From contig JAAYZL010000160.1 in the NCBI GenBank assembly GCA_012514855.1, forward strand, positions 1-10,887: 10,887 nt of DNA, written 5' to 3'. Under the pieces are notes generated by a model that was not told the DNA's origin, did no database searches, and saw only the letters and a program-made list of their open reading frames with translations. Positions 5,709-10,887 of the stretch are shown one piece after another (the stretch's first letter is position 1; the number at the start of each line of letters is the position of its first letter). Source of the stretch: Clostridiales bacterium (GTDB taxonomy: Bacteria > Bacillota_A > Clostridia > Christensenellales > Aristaeellaceae). A program made the position numbers and the translations under genes.

Positions 5709-7193
5709 ATGGAGGCGAGGATACTGGTGTTCGACCTGGGGACGACGGCGCTGAAGGCCGTGCTGTACGACGCGGCGATCCGGCCGATCGGCGAGGCGCG
5801 CAGGGAGTGGGTGTACGCCTATCCGCGCAAGGGCTTCATCGAGCACGAGCCCGAGGAATACTGGCGGAAGTGCGTGAGCGCCGCGAACGAGCTGTTCGAC
5901 CGCTTCGGCGGGCGGGAGACGCTCGAGGGCATCTCCGTGACCGGCCAGTCGGAGACGCTGATCGCGCTCGACCGGGAAGGCCGCGAGCTCGGCAGCGCGA
6001 TCGTCTGGCTCGACACGCGCGGGGAGAGCGAGCTTCCGGGGCTTTCCGAAGAGCTCGGCGCGGATGCGCTTTATGAGGCCACCGGCAACACCGGGCTCGA
6101 CCCGGTCATGCCGCTGTTGAAGCTGCCGTGGATGCGCAGAAACGAGCCGGAGCGCTACGAAGCCGCGGAGAAGTTCCTGCTTATCAAGGAATACATCGTC
6201 TACAGGCTCACCCGGGAAATCGTGGCCGAGCACTCGGCGCAGTCGTGCTCCGGCTACTTCAACATCCGCACGCTCGACTGGGAGGACAATATCCTCCGCG
6301 CGGCGGGCATCGATCGAAGCAAGCTCCCGGAGCCCGCGGACTCCCAGCACGTCGTCGGCGGGCTGTCTTTGGAGGCGCGGCGGCTGTTGGGTCTCCCGGA
6401 CGGCGTCAGGGTCGTCAACGGGCTGCTCGACCAGTGCGCGTCCGGCATCGGCGCCGGCGCGATCGACGCCCGCACGATCACCGAGACGACGGGCACGGTG
6501 CTCGCGATCGGCGCGGCGCTCGACGCGTTCGAGCCGGAAAAGGGGAAAATGCTGGTGCTGCGCCACGGGCTGCCGGGCAAGTTCATGGCGCTGCCGAACT
6601 GCTCGACGGCGGGCGTGCTGCTGAAGTGGTTCCGCGACAACTTCCTGCCCGCGGGCACCGACTACGCTTCGATCGACCGCGGGATCGTCGCGCGGGGGCG
6701 GCCGGACAGCGGGCTCATCGTGCTGCCGCACTTCGCCGGATACCTGACGCCCGTCAACAACCCCAAAGCGCGCGGCGTGATCTACGGGCTGACGCTCGAC
6801 GCGACGCCGTCGGACGTCGCGCACGCGATCATGGAGGGCGTCGGGTTCCTGCTCCGGGAGAACCTCGAGCTGCTCGAAAACTGCGGCATCCCGTCCGAGA
6901 CGGTCGTTTCGCTCGGCGGCGGCGCGAACAGCGAGCTGTGGCTGCAAATCAAGGCGAACATCTGCAACCGCCCGATGCGCACGCTCCGGGAATCCGAGTC
7001 GACCGCGCTCGGCTGCGCGCTGAACTGCGCGCTGGCGCTGGGCAGGATCGCGCGCGTTTCGGACATGCCCGGCTACGTCGAGGAGCGCGGCGAGATTCGC
7101 CCGGACGCGCAGGGCGTTGCGGTCTACGAGCAAAAATACCGCCTGTACCGGGACCTGAACCGGAAACTGGGGTTCAACCCCGCGGAGGGATGA
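5709..7193 (+). CDS. FGGY-family carbohydrate kinase, substrate unassigned
   Basis: A 494-residue ATP-dependent sugar or polyol kinase of the FGGY family (xylulokinase-like length). Visible features are the N-terminal phosphate loop FDLGTT (8-13), a substrate-side GQSET (79-83) where xylulokinases have GQMHG, WLDTRGE (100-106), the catalytic base Asp241 in GLLDQCASG, ETTGT (259-263) and the ATP-binding SLGGGANS (401-408). The changed substrate loop argues against plain xylulokinase. The start at 5709 is chosen because GGAGGG (5697-5702) is 6 bases upstream; the in-frame ATG at 5703 would abut that site. Its TGA lies 2 bp before the deoR start, so the two are coupled. It probably supplies the phosphosugar used by the divergently encoded TIM-like and SIS proteins. 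The family is certain, the substrate is not. Confidence 0.93.
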   Translation: MEARILVFDLGTTALKAVLYDAAIRPIGEARREWVYAYPRKGFIEHEPEEYWRKCVSAANELFDRFGGRETLEGISVTGQSETLIALDREGRELGSAIVWLDTRGESELPGLSEELGADALYEATGNTGLDPVMPLLKLPWMRRNEPERYEAAEKFLLIKEYIVYRLTREIVAEHSAQSCSGYFNIRTLDWEDNILRAAGIDRSKLPEPADSQHVVGGLSLEARRLLGLPDGVRVVNGLLDQCASGIGAGAIDARTITETTGTVLAIGAALDAFEPEKGKMLVLRHGLPGKFMALPNCSTAGVLLKWFRDNFLPAGTDYASIDRGIVARGRPDSGLIVLPHFAGYLTPVNNPKARGVIYGLTLDATPSDVAHAIMEGVGFLLRENLELLENCGIPSETVVSLGGGANSELWLQIKANICNRPMRTLRESESTALGCALNCALALGRIARVSDMPGYVEERGEIRPDAQGVAVYEQKYRLYRDLNRKLGFNPAEG

Positions 7194-7195
7194 CG

Positions 7196-7969
7196 ATGCA
7201 GGAAGACCTGAATTACACCGAGCGCCGAAACGCGATCCTCGAATTGCTCGCGCGCGAGGGGCGCGTGTTCGTCAGCGAGCTCGCGCAGCGCTTCGGCATC
7301 ACCGAGGTCACCGTCCGCAACGACCTGATGGAGCTCGAGGGCCGCGGCCAGCTCGAGCGCATCCGCGGCGGCGCGCTGCCGGTGCGCGGCGGGTATTACA
7401 ACATGTCGCTCTCGGAGCGCAGCCAGGAAAGGGCGGAGGAGAAGCGCAGAATCGCGCGCGCGGCGGTCACGCACCTGCGCGACGGCGAGACGCTGTTCAT
7501 CAACTCCGGCACGACCACGCTGTTCGTCGCGCAGGAGCTCTCGGCGCTCTCGAACCTGAAGGTCGTCACGAACTCGATCCCCATCGCGCAGACGCTCTCG
7601 CAGAACACCGGCCACACGGTGATCCTGCTCGGCGGCGACCTGAACGCGCGCTACCTGTTCACCTACGGGAGCGACGCGCTCGCGCAGCTTCGGCGCTACA
7701 AGGCGGACCGGCTGATCCTGTCCGTCGACGGCGTCGCGCCGGACTGCGGGCTCTCCACCTACCACTTCGAGGAGGCCGACCTCGACCGGCTGATGATGGA
7801 GCGCGCGAACGGCGTGATCGTCGTTGCCGACGACTCGAAGCTCGGCCGCGAGAGCTTCGTCGGGATCGCGCCGATGGACGGCGTGGACGAATTGATCACG
7901 AGCGCCTCCGCGTCCGACCCGATCGTGAAGCAGATCGAGGCGATGGGCGTGCGCGTCGACCGCGCATAG
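7196..7969 (+). CDS. DeoR/GlpR-family transcriptional regulator
   Basis: A 257-residue DeoR-family repressor. The N-terminal winged HTH (about residues 5-60) contains VSELAQRFGITEVTVRNDL and the RIRGGA wing typical of the family. The C-terminal sensor domain (about 75-235) has INSGTTT (102-108), LLGGDLN (144-150), SVDGV (176-180) and VADDSKLGRESF (210-221), matching the phosphosugar-binding domain of GlpR/DeoR proteins. Effectors of the family are phosphorylated sugar intermediates, so the ligand is probably the product of the kinase or of an isomerase here. The start at 7196 follows GGAGGG (7184-7189) by 6 bases; an in-frame ATG at 7190 abuts that site. It likely represses both divergent promoters, including its own. 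A hairpin follows the stop. Confidence 0.94.
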   Translation: MQEDLNYTERRNAILELLAREGRVFVSELAQRFGITEVTVRNDLMELEGRGQLERIRGGALPVRGGYYNMSLSERSQERAEEKRRIARAAVTHLRDGETLFINSGTTTLFVAQELSALSNLKVVTNSIPIAQTLSQNTGHTVILLGGDLNARYLFTYGSDALAQLRRYKADRLILSVDGVAPDCGLSTYHFEEADLDRLMMERANGVIVVADDSKLGRESFVGIAPMDGVDELITSASASDPIVKQIEAMGVRVDRA

Positions 7970-7972
7970 ACG

Positions 7973-8002
7973 AAAACGGCCGCCCCGCGAAAGGGCGGCC
8001 GC
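7973..8002. terminator. Bidirectional hairpin between deoR and sigE
   Basis: A 9-bp perfect GC stem (7977-7985 with 7993-8001; CGGCCGCCC/GGGCGGCCG) closes a 7-base loop. The A-run at 7973-7976 becomes TTTT after the stem on the minus strand, favouring termination of the leftward sigE transcript. The plus side, facing deoR, has only a weak T-poor tail. The two convergent genes end 46 bp apart. Confidence 0.82.
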
Positions 8003-8015
8003 ATTGAAACGCGCG

Positions 8016-8723
8016 TCACGCCATCTTGTCGATCTCCGCGCGCAATTTCCCGATGATCCGCTTTTCGAGCCTCGATATGTAGCTCTGCGAAATCCCCAGC
8101 AGGTCGGCGACCTCCTTCTGCGTGTGCTCGCGCCCGCCGCCGAGGCCGTAGCGCATCTTGACGATGTCCTTCTCCCGCGAATTCAGCGTCCGGATCGCGG
8201 AGTTCAGCATCTGCCGCTCGACGTCCTGATCGAGGTCGCGCGAGACGAGATCGGGCTCGGTCCCGAGGATGTCGGACAGCAAGAGCTCGTTGCCGTCCCA
8301 GTCGGTGTTCAGCGGTTCGTCGAACGACACCTCGAGCTTCAGCCGGTTCGTGCGCCGAAGCACCATCAGGATTTCGTTCTCGATGCAGCGCGAGGCGTAG
8401 GTCGCGAGCTTGATGTTCTTGTCGGGGTTGAACGAGTTGACCGCCTTGATCAGGCCGATCGCGCCGATGGAGATCAGGTCCTCGATGCCGATGCCCGTGT
8501 TCTCGAACTTCCGGGCGATGTAGACGACGAGCCTGAGGTTCCGCTCGATCAAGGTCGAGCGCGCGGAAAAGTCGTTCGCGGCCATTCTGCGCATGTAGGA
8601 GAGCTCTTCCTCCCTGGTCAGCGGCGGCGGCAGCATCTCGCTTCCGCCGATATAGCACACGCCGCCGCGCCTGAGCTGAACCACGAGACCGAATATCGAC
8701 TGCCGAACCGATGCAAATGCCAT
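8016..8723 (-). CDS. sigE: RNA polymerase sporulation sigma factor sigma-E (pro-form)
   Basis: The early mother-cell sigma factor of sporulation. The 235-residue product has a short pro-sequence followed by [12 protein letters not shown] (24-35), the hallmark around the sigma-E processing site. Region 2 follows ([20 protein letters not shown], then [16 protein letters not shown] and [14 protein letters not shown]), then [20 protein letters not shown] (132-151). Region 4 carries the [25 protein letters not shown] (201-222). The pro-region (about 23-25 residues, [20 protein letters not shown]...) differs from the strongly basic B. subtilis one but is amphipathic with basic residues. The start at 8723 is preferred over 8729 because AGGAG (8731-8735) is 7 bases from the former and only 1 from the latter. 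It lies 13 bp after spoIIGA, the usual two-gene operon. Confidence 0.95.
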   Translation of the reverse strand: MAFASVRQSIFGLVVQLRRGGVCYIGGSEMLPPPLTREEELSYMRRMAANDFSARSTLIERNLRLVVYIARKFENTGIGIEDLISIGAIGLIKAVNSFNPDKNIKLATYASRCIENEILMVLRRTNRLKLEVSFDEPLNTDWDGNELLLSDILGTEPDLVSRDLDQDVERQMLNSAIRTLNSREKDIVKMRYGLGGGREHTQKEVADLLGISQSYISRLEKRIIGKLRAEIDKMA

Positions 8724-8736
8724 TTGCATGCTCCTT

Positions 8737-9570
8737 TCAAATCGATAGTTTCTGGCGGCCGCGCGTCGAGGAGGGCTCCGCCGCGCCGACGATCGGCGGC
8801 GCGAGCGCCCGGACGCCGCCGGGCATCTTGCCCGGATAGACGGCCACCCACAGGTCGGGGGATTTCAGAAAGCCGTTTCCGTAGTCGACGAGGCTGAGTT
8901 CGGGCTGAAAGCAGTTGAGCCGCCCCGATCCGCCGAGCGCGCCGTAGCCGACCTGCCGGAAGCCCGGCGGCGCGGCGCCGTTTGCGGAGCACTGATCGTA
9001 GTTTCCGGGGAGTACGTCCGCGAGCACCGCGCGCTCGACGATCAGTACCGGCAGCCCGCTCAAGGGCTCCTTGAGCCGGTTGCCCGTGTCAATCAGCGCC
9101 TTGAAGCGGGCTTCGCCGCCGTTGACCGAGAGAAAGACCTGTACTTCCCAGGTGACGATGCGCTTTCTGCGGACGGAGGAGACGGCCACGAGCGCGCCGG
9201 TTCCCACGAGCGCGCCGAGCAGAAATACGAGGGTTGGGCTTCCGGAGAACAGGCGCATGGCCGAGAGCTGCACGCCGCCGAGAAACACCGCGCCGGCGAG
9301 CAGCGACAGCGCGCCGGTTGCGACGGAGCGCAGGGAATCCGCGGGAAGGGCGATTGCCGAGAGCACCGCCGAGAACAGCGGCAGCAGCGCGAAGCTGCCG
9401 AGGAAGCGGAGCCGGGGAAGCTGCGCGAGCACCGCGTACACCGCGCCGAGCGCCGCGGCGAGCAGCACGCGCGCCCACTTGACCCGCCCGAGGCTGCGGG
9501 CGATTGCGGCGATTGCGAGCAGGTTCATCACGAAGTTCGTCAGCAGGTATGCCTCGATGCTCACGGACAT
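8737..9570 (-). CDS. spoIIGA: Sigma-E processing peptidase SpoIIGA
   Basis: Membrane-bound aspartic protease that activates pro-sigma-E in the mother cell in response to a forespore signal. The 277-residue protein has an N-terminal half with about five hydrophobic segments (roughly residues 5-26, 33-50, 56-75, 85-106 and 113-132). A basic stretch, RRKR (134-137), leads to a soluble protease domain. The catalytic aspartate is Asp161 in [14 protein letters not shown] (159-172), matching the DTGN signature; the later [12 protein letters not shown] (205-216) is the conserved glycine-rich segment. The C-terminus is a little divergent and low in complexity ([11 protein letters not shown]). The ATG at 9570 is preceded by GAGAGGTG at 5 bases. 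It is cotranscribed with sigE and has Spo0A-type boxes upstream. Confidence 0.93.
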   Translation of the reverse strand: MSVSIEAYLLTNFVMNLLAIAAIARSLGRVKWARVLLAAALGAVYAVLAQLPRLRFLGSFALLPLFSAVLSAIALPADSLRSVATGALSLLAGAVFLGGVQLSAMRLFSGSPTLVFLLGALVGTGALVAVSSVRRKRIVTWEVQVFLSVNGGEARFKALIDTGNRLKEPLSGLPVLIVERAVLADVLPGNYDQCSANGAAPPGFRQVGYGALGGSGRLNCFQPELSLVDYGNGFLKSPDLWVAVYPGKMPGGVRALAPPIVGAAEPSSTRGRQKLSI

Positions 9571-9587
9571 GCAATCACCTCTCGGGC

Positions 9588-9622
9588 ATTATACCGAGGC
9601 GGGGGACGGGATTGCCTTTGAA
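9588..9622 (-). promoter_or_regulatory. spoIIGA promoter, sigma-A type with long spacer
   Basis: Perfect TATAAT read leftward (9588-9593) lies 17 bp upstream of the spoIIGA ATG. At normal 17-bp spacing there is no -35. A TTCAAA (9617-9622, 4 of 6 to TTGACA) lies 23 bp away, resembling the B. subtilis spoIIG promoter, whose -35/-10 spacing of about 22 bp makes it dependent on Spo0A~P. Confidence 0.6.
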
Positions 9623-9625
9623 AAA

Positions 9626-9695
9626 TGTCGCGCAAATTCTTGAAATTTTCGACATTTCTTCATTAAAACAGACCGATATAACCACAAAATCGACA
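9626..9695. promoter_or_regulatory. Spo0A-type boxes upstream of spoIIGA
   Basis: The 0A box consensus is TGNCGAA. Read in the spoIIGA direction, TGTCGAA is perfect at 9648-9654 and TGTCGAT (one change) occurs at 9689-9695. On the opposite strand TGTCGCG at 9626-9632 matches the core. From the predicted start (~9581) they lie near -70, -110 and -47, a spread like that of the multiple 0A sites at spoIIG. Nothing else is evident in the GC-rich part 9700-9790. Confidence 0.65.
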
Positions 9696-9874
9696 TTATT
9701 GCGCGAACGGGTCCGGCGCAGCGGGGGCGGGTGGCGCGCATTCTGCAAACGCCGAACGGCGGACAGGCAGTTTTCCCGCGCGAAGCTGCTGTGAAAGCCA
9801 AAAAATGAATGATAATATTTATACATGCGCATATTTTGTGAAAATTCGATGAAATACGGCAGCTTCCGTGCGAT

Positions 9875-9881
9875 TGTCGAA
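9875..9881 (+). promoter_or_regulatory. Perfect Spo0A box upstream of ylmC
   Basis: TGTCGAA at 9875-9881 is an exact 0A box, 68-74 bases before the ylmC ATG. It is followed by a T-rich, A-rich stretch (9883-9898). It is over 200 bp from the spoIIGA start and oriented towards ylmC, so it may serve that gene. Chance occurrence of a 7-mer in an AT-rich gap cannot be excluded. Confidence 0.45.
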
Positions 9882-9920
9882 CATTTTTTTTCAAAATTTG
9901 CACGCTTTTCCCCGCGCGCG

Positions 9921-9928
9921 CATAGAAT
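9921..9928 (+). promoter_or_regulatory. Possible -10 element for ylmC
   Basis: CATAGAAT resembles the sigma-E -10 (CATACAAT, 7 of 8) and also contains TAGAAT, a possible sigma-A -10. No convincing -35 of either class is present at the right distance, so the assignment is weak. It is about 20 bases before the ATG, with a purine-rich GAGAGGGGGG ribosome binding site between. Confidence 0.3.
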
Positions 9929-9948
9929 AGGAGAGGGGGGCGAGGGAA

Positions 9949-10191
9949 ATGACGTTTTGCGAGCTCAAACAGAAGGACGTCATCAACATCTGCGACGGGC
10001 GCAGGCTCGGGAAGCCCATTGACCTGGTGCTCAACGAGGGCGCCTGCGCCTGCGCGCTGATCGTGCCGGGGCCGTCAAGCTTCTGGAACTGCCTGAAGCC
10101 CGACCGCGAGGGGATTTCGATCCCTTGGGAGCGCATCCGGCGCATCGGGGACGACGTGATCCTGGTGGAGTTGGAGGCGAATTACGCGTGA
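9949..10191 (+). CDS. ylmC: YlmC/YmxH-family sporulation protein
   Basis: An 80-residue PRC-barrel-like protein of the YlmC/YmxH family, annotated as sporulation-associated in Bacillota; its molecular role is not established. Family features are FCELKQKDVINICDGRRLG (3-21), a central strand with DLVLNE (25-30) and the end segment ISIPWERIRRIGDDVILVEL (56-75). Two cysteines (33 and 35, ACACA) lie in the middle strand. The start has the purine-rich AGGGGGG 8 bases upstream. The neighbouring spoIIGA-sigE and nrdR genes are a familiar clostridial setting. Whether ylmC or ymxH is the better symbol cannot be settled here. Confidence 0.88.
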   Translation: MTFCELKQKDVINICDGRRLGKPIDLVLNEGACACALIVPGPSSFWNCLKPDREGISIPWERIRRIGDDVILVELEANYA

Positions 10192-10237
10192 AAACCGAAT
10201 GCAACGCCGCCCGACTTAACATTTTTTCGGATAGGGC

Positions 10238-10266
10238 TAGACGAAACGTTATTTTTTGTGTATAAT
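10238..10266 (+). promoter_or_regulatory. nrdR promoter
   Basis: TATAAT (10261-10266) is preceded at 17 bp by TAGACG (10238-10243, 4 of 6 to TTGACA). The predicted start is near 10273, giving a very short leader with GAGGTGA (10277-10283) 8 bases before the ATG. Confidence 0.65.
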
Positions 10267-10291
10267 ATTCACGTATGAGGTGAGCGAGCGG

Positions 10292-10756
10292 ATGAAATGC
10301 GTCTTCTGCAATTGCACACAGAGCCGCGTGATCGATTCGCGCCAGAGCGAAGACGGCCTCTCCATCCGCCGGCGGCGGGAGTGCGAGAGATGCGGCCGCA
10401 GGTTCACAACCTACGAGCGCATCGACATGATCCCGCTGATGGTCGTGAAGAAGGACCAGACGCGCGAGCCTTTTCAGGCGGACAAGCTCAGGCCCGGCAT
10501 CGTCAAGGCCTGCGAGAAGCGCCCGGTGCCCCTGAGCGCCATCGACGACCTGATCCGCGAGGTCGAGCGCAGGGCATACTCGCAGGGGGACGCCGAGATC
10601 ACGAGCCACTTCATCGGCGAGATGGTCATGGAGGGGCTGAAAAAGCTCGACGAGGTCGCCTACGTGCGCTTCGCGTCCGTCTACCGCCAGTTCCGGGACA
10701 TTCAGACGTTCATGGACGAGCTGAGCAAGCTGCTCGTGGACGGAAGCGATCATTAG
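10292..10756 (+). CDS. nrdR: Transcriptional repressor NrdR
   Basis: NrdR represses ribonucleotide reductase genes by sensing ATP/dATP. The 154-residue length is standard. An N-terminal zinc ribbon uses Cys3, Cys6, Cys31 and Cys34 (MKCVFC and CERC), with the conserved SRQSEDGLSIRRRRECERC context and FTTYER (38-43). The ATP-cone domain runs from about residue 47 to 137 and includes VVKKDQTREPFQADKL (50-65) and the end motif YVRFASVYRQFRDI (121-134). The ATG at 10292 has GAGGTGA 8 bases upstream; an earlier in-frame start would fall within the promoter. No NrdR-box pair was seen next to it, as expected since its targets are nrd operons elsewhere. Confidence 0.97.
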   Translation: MKCVFCNCTQSRVIDSRQSEDGLSIRRRRECERCGRRFTTYERIDMIPLMVVKKDQTREPFQADKLRPGIVKACEKRPVPLSAIDDLIREVERRAYSQGDAEITSHFIGEMVMEGLKKLDEVAYVRFASVYRQFRDIQTFMDELSKLLVDGSDH

Positions 10757-10822
10757 ACATGGGTACGTCCGGCGCCCCAGCCGGTTGACATACCAAGTAC
10801 AAGAAAGAAAGAGGATACGCGC

Positions 10823-10887
10823 ATGGCAAACGAACTTATTTTGGCCGTTGACGACGAGGCTCATATCCTTGAACTGCTGTCGTTCAA
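10823..10887 (+). CDS. Response regulator receiver domain, 3'-truncated by the window
   Basis: Only the first 21 codons are present: MANELILAVDDEAHILELLSF. The acidic pair with glutamate (VDDE, 9-12) after a hydrophobic first strand is the start of a CheY-like receiver domain; the phosphoacceptor Asp lies beyond the window. The most common class with this N-terminus is OmpR/PhoP, but the output domain is not visible. GAGGA (10811-10815) is 7 bases before the ATG. An upstream TTGACA (10785-10790) has no matching -10, and a small hairpin (CCGGC/GCCGG, 10769-10784) lies between nrdR and this gene. Confidence 0.85.
   Translation, partial: MANELILAVDDEAHILELLSF

Noticed and set aside
5616..7133. 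A 505-codon open frame on the minus strand opposite the FGGY kinase
   Set aside because: It is the antisense shadow of a high-GC gene: Arg/Ala/Val-rich composition, no motif, and it runs against a perfect kinase frame with promoter and ribosome binding site.
10785..10790. TTGACA before the response regulator gene as a full promoter
   Set aside because: No -10-like hexamer occurs at 16-19 bp downstream, so only the isolated -35-like word can be stated.

Overview
The window is GC-rich DNA (about 60% or more by eye; AT-rich only in the promoter gaps) from what looks like a spore-forming Bacillota, probably Clostridia. The evidence is a spoIIGA-sigE pair, Spo0A-type boxes in front of it, a YlmC/YmxH sporulation gene and a neighbouring nrdR. 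No mobile element, CRISPR array, tRNA or rRNA was recognised. Genus-level placement is not possible from this window.

Layout. (1) 1-1242 (+): 3' two thirds of glmS (amino-sugar synthesis), cut by the window edge. (2) 1307-3270 (-): a two-gene, ATGA-overlapping operon coding for a serine palmitoyltransferase-like alpha-oxoamine synthase and an SDR reductase, with its own extended -10 promoter. It ends at a hairpin shared with glmS. (3) 3271-3691: a non-coding gap with a 10-C tract and a bulged hairpin. (4) 3692-7969: a divergent sugar-phosphate module. Leftward genes are an archaeal-type triosephosphate isomerase homologue, a YjbQ-family protein and a SIS-domain isomerase-like protein. Rightward genes are an FGGY carbohydrate kinase and a DeoR-family repressor. 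The two operons share a 180-bp divergent promoter region with near-identical promoters in mirror orientation and repeated TTCG-core elements, which fits local control by the DeoR protein. A bidirectional hairpin closes the module. (5) 8016-9570 (-): spoIIGA-sigE, the mother-cell sigma factor operon. (6) 9571-9948: its Spo0A-type control region, plus a separate perfect 0A box facing ylmC. (7) 9949-10887 (+): ylmC/ymxH, nrdR, and the first 21 codons of a response regulator.

How the genes work together. The kinase, TIM-like and SIS proteins form a plausible phosphorylate-then-isomerise route for an unidentified short sugar or polyol, repressed by DeoR until a phosphorylated intermediate accumulates. 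The synthase and reductase match the first two chemical steps of long-chain-base (sphingoid) synthesis: condensation of an amino acid with an acyl thioester, then ketone reduction. SpoIIGA activates pro-sigma E by removing its N-terminus. The most interesting regions are the SPT-like/SDR pair and the unassigned divergent sugar-phosphate module with its mirrored promoters.
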